Shown: in pieces, positions 1-10,663 of the stretch
Position numbering within the stretch: position 1 is the first letter of the stretch
Layout: each line of letters begins with the position of its first letter
From: Streptomyces sp. DH5
GTDB taxonomy: Bacteria > Actinomycetota > Actinomycetes > Streptomycetales > Streptomycetaceae
Direction: 5' to 3'
Assembly (NCBI RefSeq): GCF_020873915.1
Contig: NZ_JAHWGP010000037.1
Span: forward strand, 19,450-83,449
DNA length: 64,000 bases
The notes under the pieces: generated by a model
The model's input: only the letters and a program-made list of their open reading frames with translations
The model's database searches: none
Told to the model about the DNA's origin: nothing
Translations under genes and position numbers: made by a program

Positions 1-545
1 CCGGCGGCAGTCACGGAGTGGTGGAGGTGGTGGAGTTGGCTGCGTGCTCACGCCAGGCCTACGCGGCGCTGTGGCGCTTCCTCGCCGGAATCGACCTGGT
101 GACCTGGATCGACTACGAGGGTGCCGTGGACGAGCCCTTGCCCCACCTGCTCATCGAACCACGAGCGGTCCGGGCCGCACCGGTGGACCGTCTGTGGCTG
201 CGGCCGGCCGACGTCGGCAGAGCCCTGGCCGGCCGGAGGTACGGTCTTACACTGGACCTCGTACTGGACGTGCGGGACGACTTCTGCCCGTGGAACAACG
301 GACGCCACCGGCTCCAGGCGGAAGCGGACAGCACGGTGTGCGAGCGCACGACCGCTCCGGCCGACCTGCGGCTGACAGCGGCGGAACTCGGCGCCGCCTT
401 TCTCGGCGGAACCTCACTCACCGCCCTCGCGGCCGCCGGCCTGGTCGAGGAACTGCGGCCCGGTGCGCTCCCCCTCGCCTCGGCGGCCTTCCGCGGCGAA
501 CGCGAACCCTGGTACCCCGGCGGCTGGGCCTTCCCTCTCTGCTGA
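1..545 (+). CDS. Eis-like GNAT N-acetyltransferase, 3' part (runs off the left edge)
   Basis: The frame is open from base 3, so the gene begins outside the window; the GTG at 18 is an internal valine, not a start. About 180 residues are visible. They look like the C-terminal sterol-carrier-type domain of the Eis family: a GVVEVVEL strand at the left edge, then a segment rich in Leu/Val strands and an LGGTSLTAL stretch near the end. Eis proteins of about 400 aa acetylate amines, including aminoglycosides, using acetyl-CoA. The acetyl-CoA-binding GNAT domain itself is not in view, so the family call rests on the tail only. The protein ends at a TGA at 543-545, 65 bases before the next gene's end on the other strand. 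Confidence 0.6.
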   Translation, partial: GGSHGVVEVVELAACSRQAYAALWRFLAGIDLVTWIDYEGAVDEPLPHLLIEPRAVRAAPVDRLWLRPADVGRALAGRRYGLTLDLVLDVRDDFCPWNNGRHRLQAEADSTVCERTTAPADLRLTAAELGAAFLGGTSLTALAAAGLVEELRPGALPLASAAFRGEREPWYPGGWAFPLC

Positions 546-610
546 ACGGTCCTCCGGACACCGTTTGCTGCGGAAGCCATGGCGTCCTCCGTTCCCCTGT
601 GACCTCAGTT

Positions 611-946
611 CTACGCCTGCGCATCGAGGTGCGCGAGCCCTTCTTCCCAGCGTCGTCGGCGTTCGTCCTCAAGCTGGTCCCACCAGGGGGTGCCGCGTTC
701 ACCCAGCGCGGTCTTCGCCTGGTGCACGCGTGCACGCGCTGCCCGCTCGGCCTGTGCGTCACCTGCCGTCGTCGCGGAGCGCACCGCGCGACGAGCCGAC
801 ATGAGGTGTCGTCGAAGACGAGCGGCGGCCTCGTCGGGAATGGACGGATCGGTTGCCCGCCATTTCCTTCCCCCGATGACGACGAAGTGCCCGTCGGGGG
901 TTCTCTCCGGTGAGTGGTGTGCTTCCACAGGAGCGATTCTGCACAC
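611..946 (-). CDS. Small conserved actinobacterial protein (often labelled biopolymer transporter Tol)
   Basis: A 111-aa cytosolic protein with no signal peptide or membrane segment. It begins with a short PDGHFVVIGGRKWRATDP segment and continues as a charged, Arg/Ala-rich helical region ending in WWDQLEDERRRRWEEGL. This pattern matches a widely conserved Streptomyces family that automatic annotation often names Tol or biopolymer transporter, a label the sequence does not support. It may bind nucleic acid or another protein given its basic helices, but that is a guess. The gene is monocistronic, with a convergent Eis-like gene on one side and the xylanase terminator region on the other. The 170 bases up to 1116 hold nothing recognisable. 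Confidence 0.6.
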   Translation of the reverse strand: MCRIAPVEAHHSPERTPDGHFVVIGGRKWRATDPSIPDEAAARLRRHLMSARRAVRSATTAGDAQAERAARARVHQAKTALGERGTPWWDQLEDERRRRWEEGLAHLDAQA

Positions 947-1116
947 CGGGGTCCGCAGGGCGGGCGGTCTTCACGGGGCGTCGCGGCACGCGTCGGGCTC
1001 GGGGATCGCGGCACCGGACCCTCGTGACACCTCGCCGGCCCGCGCCGACCGCGAGGGCCGCCACCATCACGGTGGCGCCCCTCGGGATCACCCGCGTTGC
1101 CCTCGTGCGGGCCCGG

Positions 1117-2781
<1,665 letters not shown>

Positions 2782-2853
2782 TCAAACAGGATGGTGGAGG
2801 GTTGTTGATGACTCGTCAACCCTCGCGAATGAAAAACTTTCCGCGCCCGAATC

Positions 2854-2864
2854 GAAAGTTTCGA
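2854..2864. promoter_or_regulatory. Inverted repeat CGAAAGTTTCG, candidate hemicellulase repressor site
   Basis: A perfect 5-1-5 palindrome in the AT-richer part of the divergent promoter region. CGAA-N-TTCG-type repeats are known upstream of Streptomyces xylanase genes, where a repressor binds. Assignment to a particular regulator is inference. Confidence 0.55.
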
Positions 2865-3049
2865 CACCTTCGGTGAAGCCACGGAACGCTCCGGCCGGTG
2901 CGGCACACCACGCACCACCTGCGACCGCCTCGTCCTCCGCTTGGTCCGGACGCTCCGTACGACGCGCCCGAGTTGCGGTCGGACCGGTCACAGACCTTGA
3001 CCGGAGGCCTCCGTCTCCTTAGCTTGTGGCGTCACAGAGCCGGGATCAC

Positions 3050-3064
3050 TTCGAAACATTCGAA
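3050..3064. promoter_or_regulatory. Inverted repeat TTCGAA-ACA-TTCGAA upstream of the GH62 gene
   Basis: A perfect 6-3-6 inverted repeat about 80 bases before the GH62 start. It shares the CGAA/TTCG half-site with the repeat at 2854-2864, so both divergent genes may answer to one repressor. Confidence 0.5.
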
Positions 3065-3144
3065 CCCGCTTCGGCCTCGGGGCGGTTACCCGCTCCACCG
3101 TCCGTCGGCGCTACCTCACCCCCACCTACAAGGAGGTCCCCCCG

Positions 3145-4611
3145 ATGTGGCTTCGCCACGCTTCCCCGGTAAGCCCAAGACGCTTACTCGGCGTCCTCGC
3201 ACCCCTGCTGCTGATGGCGGCGTTCCTCGGTGCGCAGCCCGCCGAGGCCGCGACCGTGGACACCAACGCCTCGTATGTGCTGGTCAACCGCAACAGTGGC
3301 AAGGCCCTGGACGTCTACAACATGGCGACCGGTGACGGCGCCCGCATCACCCAGTGGACGCGGAACGACCAGAACCAGCAGCAGTGGCAGTTCGTCGACT
3401 CCGGGGACGGCTACTACCGCATCAAGTCCCGCCACTCGGGCAAGGTGCTGGACGTCCACAACTGGTCCACCGCCAACGGTGGTTCGATCGTCCAGTGGTC
3501 CGACCTGAACGGCACCAACCAGCAGTGGCGGCTGGCCGACAGCCCGGACGGCCACGTGCGGCTCGTCTCGCGCCACAGCGGCAAGGCCCTCGAAGTGCAG
3601 GGCGCCTCCACCGCCGACAACGCGAACATCGTCCAGTACGACGACTGGGGCGGCACCAACCAGCAGTGGCGGCTCGTCAAGGTCGGCTCCGACAACCCGG
3701 GTTCGTGCGCTCTTCCGTCGAGCTACCGCTGGACGTCGACGGGCGCTCTGGCGCAGCCCAGGCAGGGGTGGGTCTCGCTCAAGGACTTCACCGTCGCCCC
3801 CTACGACGGCAGGCAGCTCGTCTACGCCACCACGCACGACACGGGGACGCGGTGGGGTTCGATGAACTTCGGCCTGTTCACCAACTGGTCGGAGATGGCC
3901 TCGGCCGGCCAGAACGCGATGTCCAGCTCGACCGTCGCACCCACGCTCTTCTACTTCGCGCCGAAGAACATCTGGGTGCTCGCCTACCAGTGGGGCGGCA
4001 CCGCCTTCTCCTACCGGACGTCGACCGACCCCACCAACCCCAACGGCTGGTCGTCCGAGCAGGTGCTCTTCTCCGGAAGCATCTCCGGCTCGGGAACGGG
4101 ACCCATCGACCAGACGCTCATCGGCGACGGCACGAACATGTACCTGTTCTTCGCCGGCGACAACGGCAAGATCTACCGGGCCACCATGCCGATCGGGAAC
4201 TTCCCGGGCAGCTTCGGCTCGACCTCAACAGTGATCATGAGCGACACGACGAACAACCTGTTCGAAGCTCCGCAGGTCTACAAGCTGCAGGGCCAGAACC
4301 GCTACCTCATGATCGTCGAGGCGATCGGCTCGCAGGGCCGGTACTTCCGCTCGTTCACGGCCACGAGTCTGAACGGCTCCTGGACTCCCCAGGCCGCGAC
4401 CGAGAGCAATCCCTTCGCCGGCAAGGCGAACAGCGGAGCCACCTGGACCAACGACATCAGCCACGGCGAACTGCTCCGCACCAGTGCCGATCAGACCATG
4501 ACCGTCGATCCCTGCAACCTGCAGCTGCTCTACCAAGGACGCAGCCCCGACTCCGGGGGTGACTACGGCCTCCTGCCCTACCGTCCGGGTCTGCTGACGC
4601 TGCGGCGCTGA
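3145..4611 (+). CDS. abfB: Secreted alpha-L-arabinofuranosidase, CBM13 plus GH62
   Basis: A 488-aa secreted enzyme that removes arabinose side chains from arabinoxylan, complementing the neighbouring xylanase. The ATG at 3145 follows a strong AAGGAGG. Residues 1-35 are a signal peptide ending in AEA. Residues 40-180 are a ricin-type CBM13 with three repeats, each ending in a QQWR/QQWQ element. Residues 185-488 are the GH62 five-blade propeller. Expected catalytic residues are visible: base Asp in [10 protein letters not shown], helper Asp in [11 protein letters not shown] and acid Glu in [10 protein letters not shown]. An N-terminal CBM13 with GH62 matches S. coelicolor/S. lividans AbfB. A hairpin at 4645-4683 ends the transcript. 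Confidence 0.93.
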   Translation: MWLRHASPVSPRRLLGVLAPLLLMAAFLGAQPAEAATVDTNASYVLVNRNSGKALDVYNMATGDGARITQWTRNDQNQQQWQFVDSGDGYYRIKSRHSGKVLDVHNWSTANGGSIVQWSDLNGTNQQWRLADSPDGHVRLVSRHSGKALEVQGASTADNANIVQYDDWGGTNQQWRLVKVGSDNPGSCALPSSYRWTSTGALAQPRQGWVSLKDFTVAPYDGRQLVYATTHDTGTRWGSMNFGLFTNWSEMASAGQNAMSSSTVAPTLFYFAPKNIWVLAYQWGGTAFSYRTSTDPTNPNGWSSEQVLFSGSISGSGTGPIDQTLIGDGTNMYLFFAGDNGKIYRATMPIGNFPGSFGSTSTVIMSDTTNNLFEAPQVYKLQGQNRYLMIVEAIGSQGRYFRSFTATSLNGSWTPQAATESNPFAGKANSGATWTNDISHGELLRTSADQTMTVDPCNLQLLYQGRSPDSGGDYGLLPYRPGLLTLRR

Positions 4612-4644
4612 CGGCACTCGGCGATCCCGCTCCGAGGGGGAGCC

Positions 4645-4683
4645 GGTGCGGCGGGCCCGGCGGAATGCCGGACCCGCCGCACC
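4645..4683. terminator. Bidirectional terminator between GH62 and tetR
   Basis: A 17-bp GC-rich stem with one mismatch and a 5-base loop (GGAAT). It lies between two convergent stop codons, so it can serve both genes. Confidence 0.75.
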
Positions 4684-4684
4684 G

Positions 4685-5266
4685 TCATCCGTGCGGAACG
4701 AGGCAACGGCGCACCAGGGTGAGCGTCCGCTCGGTGACCGTGTCGAGCGGAGCGCCTCCCTCGACGGCGGCAAGGGCCGTGTGCAGCATGCCGGCGATCA
4801 GATCCGCCGTGAGCGCGGGCTCGGGGACGCCGAGTTCCCGGACGGCCGCCCGGAACGGCTCGACCTGTTCCAGGTGGAGCTCCCTCAGACGTTCCAGGCA
4901 GGCAGGGGGGAGACCGGCGCTCATGAGGGCGGCGGCGGGCCGGTGCGCACCTTCGGCGCCCAGGCGGAGGCTTTCCCGGAAGAACGCCTCGACGCGTTCC
5001 ACCGGGCCGTTCGCGGCGGCCATGGCACGGGCGAGTGCCTCGTCGGAGCGCCGGAACGCCTCTTCCGTGATGGTCGCCAGCAGGGCCGCCGAGGAGTCGA
5101 AGTACTGGTACACACTGGAGCGCGCCAGACCCGCGCGGGCGCCGACCGCCGCCGGGGTGACGGCGGCGGCGCCCTCGTTCACCAGGATGTCGATCGCCGC
5201 CCCGATCAGCGCCTCGCGCTGCTGAGCACGGTGTTCGGCGACGGTGGAGGCGTTGATCTTCGGCAT
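4685..5266 (-). CDS. TetR-family transcriptional regulator
   Basis: A 193-aa one-component repressor. Residues 15-60 form the TetR helix-turn-helix (EALIGAAIDILVNEG, then AAVGARAGLARSSVYQYFDS). The rest is an all-helical ligand-binding domain of normal length. It lies 61 bases downstream of a truncated ABC ATPase on the same strand. Streptomyces often carries permease-ATPase-TetR sets in which the regulator controls an efflux pump for the compound it senses. Here the ATPase has lost its 5' end and any permease is missing, so the regulator may have no local target. The ligand is unknown. Confidence 0.9.
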   Translation of the reverse strand: MPKINASTVAEHRAQQREALIGAAIDILVNEGAAAVTPAAVGARAGLARSSVYQYFDSSAALLATITEEAFRRSDEALARAMAAANGPVERVEAFFRESLRLGAEGAHRPAAALMSAGLPPACLERLRELHLEQVEPFRAAVRELGVPEPALTADLIAGMLHTALAAVEGGAPLDTVTERTLTLVRRCLVPHG

Positions 5267-5327
5267 GCGGTGCGGACTCCTGGCTGGCGGACGGGGCCGG
5301 GAGCGAGGCGCCGGCCCGCTGCCCCGG

Positions 5328-5944
5328 TCAGGACAGTCGACCGTCGACCATCTCGTGCACCCGGTCGGCGGCGTCCATTATCGCCGTGTCGTGGGTGACC
5401 ATGACCGTCGCCGTACCGTGCTGGTGGGTCTGCTCGGCGATCAGCCGGACCGCCTCCGCCGCGCGCACCCGGTCCAGTGCCGAGGTGGGCTCGTCCACCA
5501 GCAGGACGGCGGGTGAGGTCATCAGTGCCCGGGCCAGACCCGCGCGCTGGCGTTCGCCTCCGGACAACTGGTGCGGGCGGGACGCCGTGCGGTGCGAGAG
5601 TCCGACCGCCTCGATGAGTTCGCCGGCCCGGGTCCGGGCCGCCGCGTCGAGGCGTCCGTCGATGTGCAGGGGCAGCAGGAGCTGTTCACGGACGGTGAGG
5701 GAGGCCAGCAGATTCGACTGCTGGAAGACGAAACCGATGTGGCGGCGGCGGGCCGCGGTGCGTTCCTTGTCCGACAGGGCGGTCAGCTCGGTGCCGGCGA
5801 TGTGGACCGTGCCCGAGGTGGGCCGCTGGAGGCCGCCGGCGACGGCGAGGAGGCTGGACTTGCCGGATCCGGACGGGCCCACGACGGCGACGAACTCCCC
5901 GGGAGCGACGCTGAGGCCGACGTGGTCGAGGGCGGTGACGGCAC
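5328..5944 (-). pseudogene. ABC transporter ATPase (MacB/LolD type), 5' end deleted
   Basis: The surviving part covers almost a whole nucleotide-binding domain: Walker A in GPSGSGKSS, a Q-loop, the signature LSGGERQRAG, and Walker B with LLVDEPTSALD. The usual first 20-30 residues are missing. Reading upstream from the GTG at 5882 (an internal Val before GPSGSGKSS), the match continues as AVTALDHVGLSVAPGEFVAV and then stops abruptly near 5940. Beyond that point the DNA belongs to a sugar-binding-protein gene on the other strand. No start codon or ribosome-binding site of its own remains, and the FtsX-like permease that normally accompanies such ATPases is absent. This is either a real deletion or an assembly error. 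Confidence 0.8.
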
Positions 5945-6685
5945 TTCTCGCAGACCGACCCGAACTGGTTCAGCGGCCTGCTGTGGCAGAAGGGCGCGAA
6001 CATGTTCGGCCAGGAGGGCGACGCGTGGAAGGTCGACGTCGACAGCCCGGCCGCCGGCGAGGTGGCGGACTACTGGCAGAAGATGATCGACGAGAAGCTG
6101 GTCGCGACCGACCTGCAGGGCTTCTCCCCCGCGCTCTACAAGGCGTGGAACGACGGTGAGGTCGCGACCTGGGTCAGCGCCGCCTGGGGCTACAGCACCA
6201 TCCGCGACAACGCGAAGTCGACCTCCGGCAAGTGGGGCGTCGCGCCGATGCCGCAGTGGTCCGCGGGCGAGAACAAGGCCGGCAACTGGGGCGGCTCGAC
6301 GACGGCGGTGCTCGGCAAGAGCAAGCACCCCTACGAGGCCGCGAAGTTCGCCCTGTGGCTGAACACCGACCCGAAGGCACTGGAGATCCTCAACCGTGAG
6401 GGCGGTCTCTACCCCGCGGCCGTCGAAGGGCTCGACCTGAAGGCCCTGCAGCAGCCGGTGGACTTCTACGGCGGCCAGAAGATCTTCGACGTCTTCGCGG
6501 ACGCCTCCAAGAACGTCACCACGGACTGGACCTTCGGCCCGACGATGACGGACACCTACCGCTTCATGGGCGACGGCATCGCGGGAGCCCTGGGTGGCAA
6601 GGGGACGCTCAAGGACGCGCTCGCGCAGACGGACACCAAGACGGTGGACTCCCTGGAGAAGCAGTCCCTCGAGGTCGCCAAGTAA
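5942..6685 (+). pseudogene. Sugar ABC transporter substrate-binding protein, N-terminal half deleted
   Basis: About 247 residues of the C-terminal lobe of a family-1 solute-binding protein (FSQTDPNWFSGLLWQKG onward, ending LEKQSLEVAK). Family members are about 420-440 aa with a lipoprotein signal peptide. Here the signal peptide, the lipobox and the first lobe are missing, so no exported binding protein can be made from this locus. The ATG at 6002 is internal to the domain (GANMFGQEG). The two permeases and glycosidases downstream are intact, so this gene once led their operon. Its promoter is gone too, because the junction at about 5940 fuses it to an ABC ATPase on the other strand. Confidence 0.85.
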
Positions 6686-6764
6686 GTGACGGGGGCCGGC
6701 GGCGCGTCACCACGCCCGCCGGTCCTCTCCCCCTCGTCAAGGAAGCCTGGGAAGAGACCACGCC

Positions 6765-7712
6765 ATGACCGCCGACCGGACGGCCGCGACAGCGGCGCCA
6801 CCAGCGAAGACCATCACCGCCCCCACCGCACCACGCCGCAGACGGAACTGGGCACCCGCCTTCTTCCTCCTGCCGTTCTTCATACCCTTCGTTCTTTTCA
6901 CCCTGGTTCCGGTCGGCTACGCCTTCTACCAGAGCCTGCTCAAGACCGAGCGGACCGGCGGCACCTTCGGCCGCAAGACGACCGTGTTCGCCGGCCTGGA
7001 GCAGTACAGGGAAGTGCTCGGCGACAGCGAGTTCCTCGCCAGCGTCGGCCGGGTGCTGCTCTTCGGCCTGGTGCAGATCCCCGTGATGCTGCTGCTGGCC
7101 CTGGTGCTCGCGCTGCTGCTGGACTCCACGGTGGCGCGCCTCAAGCGTTTCTTCCGCATCGCCTACTTCGTGCCGTACGGCATCCCCGGTGTGATCGCGG
7201 CGCTCATGTGGGCTTTCCTGTACGACCCCCGTCTGTCGCCCGTCGTGGAGCTGCTGGACGAGGTCGGGTCCGCACCGGACTTCCTCGGCTCGTCGATGAT
7301 GCTCTGGTCCATCGGCAACATCGTGACCTGGACCTACACCGGGTACAACATGCTGATCATCTACGCCGCGCTGCAGGCCGTCCCGGGCGACATCTACGAG
7401 GCGGCACGCATGGACGGGGCGAGCGAGGCGAAGATCGCCTGGCGCATCAAGATCCCCATCCTGCGTCCGGCGCTCATGCTGACCGGCGTCTTCTCGATCA
7501 TCGGGACCCTGCAGCTGTTCACCGAACCGCAGGTGCTCCGCTCCATCTCCACCAGCGTCACCAGCACCTACACACCGAACCTGGCGGCCTACTCGCTCGC
7601 CTCGTCGGACAACTACAGCGAGGCCGCCGCCATGTCGGTGACACTGGCCCTGGCCACGTTCGTCCTGTCGTTCGGGTTCCTCAAGTTCACGGGTCGAAAG
7701 GCCGAGTCATGA
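6765..7712 (+). CDS. Carbohydrate ABC transporter permease (MalF type)
   Basis: A 315-aa inner-membrane protein with six predicted helices. After a short Ala/Pro-rich cytoplasmic tail the first helix is FFLLPFFIPFVLFTLVPVGYAF. The EAA loop that docks the ATPase is EAARMDGASEAKIAWRIKIP (about residues 210-230). It would import an oligosaccharide, probably a galactoside given the GH42 and GH36 enzymes downstream. It overlaps the next permease by 4 nt (ATGA). No ATPase is encoded here; Streptomyces sugar importers commonly share MsiK. Its partner binding protein upstream is truncated, so uptake through this system is doubtful. Confidence 0.93.
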   Translation: MTADRTAATAAPPAKTITAPTAPRRRRNWAPAFFLLPFFIPFVLFTLVPVGYAFYQSLLKTERTGGTFGRKTTVFAGLEQYREVLGDSEFLASVGRVLLFGLVQIPVMLLLALVLALLLDSTVARLKRFFRIAYFVPYGIPGVIAALMWAFLYDPRLSPVVELLDEVGSAPDFLGSSMMLWSIGNIVTWTYTGYNMLIIYAALQAVPGDIYEAARMDGASEAKIAWRIKIPILRPALMLTGVFSIIGTLQLFTEPQVLRSISTSVTSTYTPNLAAYSLASSDNYSEAAAMSVTLALATFVLSFGFLKFTGRKAES

Positions 7713-8620
7713 GCCTCCTCACCGACACCGCGGGTGCCCACGCGCCCGCGCCGGCCTCGAAGAAGGCGTCCCGCGGCCCGCGGGAGAGCCGTCTGTCGGT
7801 GGCCGTCGCCACCGGCTTCCTGGCCGTGATCGCCGTCTACATGCTGCTTCCGGTGTTCTGGCTGATCGTCTCGGCCACCAAGAGCCAGGGCGACCTGGTC
7901 GGCACGTTCGGTCTGTGGTTCTCCGACTTCCACCTGATCGACAACCTGCGGGCACTGTTCGCCAAGCAGGACGGGGTCTTCGTGCCCTGGCTGCTCAACA
8001 GCCTCCTCTACGCAGGGGCGGGCGCGGCCGTCGGCACGCTGCTGTCCGCCATGGCCGGTTACGCCCTGGCCAAGTACCGCTTCCGGGGACGGGAGTTCCT
8101 GTTCTCCGTCGTGCTCGGCGGGGTGCTGGTCCCGGCGACGGCGCTCGCGCTGCCGCTGTTCCTGCTCTTCGCCAAGGTGGGCGCCACCAACACCTTCTGG
8201 GCGGTCTTCCTGCCGAGCATCGTCAGCCCGTTCGGCGTCTACCTCTCGCGCATCTTCGCGGCCGCCTCCGTGCCCGACGAACTCCTGGAGGCCGCCCGCA
8301 TCGACGGCTCCGGGGAACTGCGGACCTTCTTCACCATGGCGGTGAGGCTGATGTCGCCCGCCATGGTGACGATCTTCCTGTTCCAGTTCGTGGTCATCTG
8401 GAACAACTTCCTGCTGCCGCTGGTGATGCTCCAGGACGACCGCCTCTACCCGGTCACCCTGGGCCTGTTCACCTGGCAGTCCCAGGTCAGCCGCGACCCG
8501 TCGCTGCAGATCCTCAGCCTCACCGGGTCGCTCGTCTCGGTCGTCCCGATCGTCATCACCTTCCTGGTGCTCCAGCGCTACTGGAAGGCCGGCCTCGCGG
8601 CAGGAGCGGTGAAGTCGTGA
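7709..8620 (+). CDS. Carbohydrate ABC transporter permease (MalG type)
   Basis: A 303-aa inner-membrane permease pairing with the MalF-type subunit just upstream; the ATG at 7709 overlaps that gene's stop. The first helix is VATGFLAVIAVYMLLPVFWLI and the EAA loop is EAARIDGSGELRTFFTMAVR. Six helices are expected. The 3' end overlaps the GH42 gene by 4 nt (GTGA), so permeases and glycosidase are translationally coupled. The substrate is inferred from the linked enzymes to be a galacto-oligosaccharide or galactoside. Confidence 0.93.
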   Translation: MSLLTDTAGAHAPAPASKKASRGPRESRLSVAVATGFLAVIAVYMLLPVFWLIVSATKSQGDLVGTFGLWFSDFHLIDNLRALFAKQDGVFVPWLLNSLLYAGAGAAVGTLLSAMAGYALAKYRFRGREFLFSVVLGGVLVPATALALPLFLLFAKVGATNTFWAVFLPSIVSPFGVYLSRIFAAASVPDELLEAARIDGSGELRTFFTMAVRLMSPAMVTIFLFQFVVIWNNFLLPLVMLQDDRLYPVTLGLFTWQSQVSRDPSLQILSLTGSLVSVVPIVITFLVLQRYWKAGLAAGAVKS

Positions 8621-10659
8621 ACGACGACGCACTCAAGCAGCTCTCCGACCGGCTCGGCGGCATCGCCTACGGCGGGGACTACAACCCGGAGCAGTGGCCG
8701 CGCCAGGTGTGGGAGGAGGACGTCCGCCTCATGCGTGAGGCCGGCGTCAACCTCGTCACCGTCGGCGTCTTCTCCTGGGCGCTGCTCGAACCGCGCCCCG
8801 GGACGTACGAGTTCGGCCTGCTCGACGAGGTCATGGACCTGCTGCACGCGAACGGCGTCGCCGTCGACCTGGCGACGGCCACGGCGTCCCCTCCGCCGTG
8901 GTTCTCGGTGCGCCATCCCGAGGCGCTGCCGGTGACCGCCGACGGCGTCCGGCTGATCCACGGCTCGCGGCAGACGTTCTGCCCGAGCAGTCCCGCGTAC
9001 GCCGAGGCGGCCGGCCGCCTCACCGAGCGGATCGTGGAGCGCTACCGCGACCACCCCGCGCTCGTGCTGTGGCACCTGCACAACGAGTGGGGCAACCACA
9101 ACGCGCACTGCTTCTGCGACACCAGCGCCGAGGCCTTCCGCGACTGGCTGCGGGAGCGGTACGGCGACCTCGACGGCCTCAACGAGGCGTGGGGGACGGC
9201 GTTCTGGAGCCAGCGCTACGGCGACTGGGCGGAGGTCATGCCGCCGCGCGCCACCGCGGCCGTGGCGAACCCGACCCAGCAGCTGGACCACTGGCGGTTC
9301 TCCTCGGACGCGCTGCTGGCGCTGCACCGGCGCGAGGCGGAGATCGTGCGCCGCCTCTCCCCCGGTGTGCCGCTGACCACCAACCTCCTGGTCACCCTGG
9401 AGAAGAAGGTCGACGGGTTCTCCCTCGCCAGGGCGTGCGACTTCGTGTCCGTGGACCAGTACCTCACGGCCGCGGACCCCGAGGCGCACATCGGGCTGTC
9501 CCTCGACGCCGACCTCGCGCGCGGCATGGGCGGCGGCGCTCCCTGGCTGCTGATGGAGCACTCCACCTCGGCGGTCAACTGGCAGCCCCGCAACGTCGCG
9601 AAGACCCCGGGGCAGATGCGGCGCAACAGCCTCGCGCACGTGGCGCGCGGCGCCGACGGCGTCCTGTACTTCCAGTGGCGCCAGTCGAAGGCCGGCGCCG
9701 AGAAGTGGCACTCCGCGATGCTCCCGCACGGCGGCACGGACACCAAGACCTGGCGCGAGGTCACCGCTCTCGGCCGGGACCTGAGGGCCCTGGCGGAGGT
9801 CCGCGGCACCCGGGTGGTGTCGGACGTGGCGCTGCTGTTCGACTGGAACGCCTGGTGGGCCCTCGAGATGGACGCCACCCCCTCGCAGGACCTGCGCTAC
9901 CTCGACCTGGTCCGGGCCTGGTACGAGGCACTGTGGTCGCTGGGCGTGACCTGCGACCTGGTGCACCCCGGGAGCGACCTGGGCGGGTACCGGCTGGTCC
10001 TCGTCCCCAGCCTCTGCCTGACGAGTGACGCGGACGCCGCGGCGCTGACCGGGTACGTCGCGGACGGAGGACACGCGGCCGTCGGATTCTTCAGCGGTGT
10101 GGTGGACGAGCACGACCACGTCCGCCTCGGCGGTCATCCGGGGGCGTACCGGGACATGCTCGGCCTCCGGGTGGACGAGTTCTTCCCGCTCCGGGAGGCG
10201 GAGACGGTCCGGCTGTCCGACGGCTCACGGGCGACGGTCTGGAGCGAACTCGTCGAGCCGCGCGGGGCCGGGACGGTCCTGTCGTTCGCGGCGGACCCGT
10301 CGTCCGGCGGCCCGGTGGCGGGGCACCCGGCGGTCACACGGCACGCACACGGCGACGGTGTGTCCTGGTACGTGGCGACGCGTCCGGAGGCGGAAGCGCT
10401 GCGCGCGCTGCTGGCCCGGGTCTGCCGGGAGGCCGGGGTCACCGCCGCGGCCGAGGTCCCGGCCGGCGTCGAGGCGGTCCGCAGGCGCGGCCCGGACGCC
10501 ACCTACCTGTTCCTGATCAACCACTCCCCGCGCGACGTGTCCGTCCCGGCGACGGGCACCGACCTGCTGAGCGGCGCCACCGCCGACGGCGAGGTCGTCG
10601 TCCGCGCGGGCGACGTCGTGGTGATCCGGGAGCCCGGCTCCCCCTCGGCGGACGGGTGA
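8617..10659 (+). CDS. Cytoplasmic beta-galactosidase, GH42
   Basis: A 680-aa protein without a signal peptide, the usual GH42 length. The GTG at 8617 was chosen because it overlaps the permease stop and the protein begins just before the conserved GIAYGGDYNPEQWP. The acid/base Glu is residue 157 in HLHNEWGNH and the nucleophile Glu is residue 314 in LLMEHSTSAVNW. Cys residues in HCFCDTS and FCPSS fit the zinc cluster seen in some GH42 enzymes. A trimerisation/beta-sandwich region follows. It would hydrolyse beta-1,3/1,4/1,6-galactosides brought in by the linked permeases; the alpha-galactosidase downstream covers the other anomer. Confidence 0.93.
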   Translation: MNDDALKQLSDRLGGIAYGGDYNPEQWPRQVWEEDVRLMREAGVNLVTVGVFSWALLEPRPGTYEFGLLDEVMDLLHANGVAVDLATATASPPPWFSVRHPEALPVTADGVRLIHGSRQTFCPSSPAYAEAAGRLTERIVERYRDHPALVLWHLHNEWGNHNAHCFCDTSAEAFRDWLRERYGDLDGLNEAWGTAFWSQRYGDWAEVMPPRATAAVANPTQQLDHWRFSSDALLALHRREAEIVRRLSPGVPLTTNLLVTLEKKVDGFSLARACDFVSVDQYLTAADPEAHIGLSLDADLARGMGGGAPWLLMEHSTSAVNWQPRNVAKTPGQMRRNSLAHVARGADGVLYFQWRQSKAGAEKWHSAMLPHGGTDTKTWREVTALGRDLRALAEVRGTRVVSDVALLFDWNAWWALEMDATPSQDLRYLDLVRAWYEALWSLGVTCDLVHPGSDLGGYRLVLVPSLCLTSDADAAALTGYVADGGHAAVGFFSGVVDEHDHVRLGGHPGAYRDMLGLRVDEFFPLREAETVRLSDGSRATVWSELVEPRGAGTVLSFAADPSSGGPVAGHPAVTRHAHGDGVSWYVATRPEAEALRALLARVCREAGVTAAAEVPAGVEAVRRRGPDATYLFLINHSPRDVSVPATGTDLLSGATADGEVVVRAGDVVVIREPGSPSADG

Positions 10660-10663
10660 CGGC

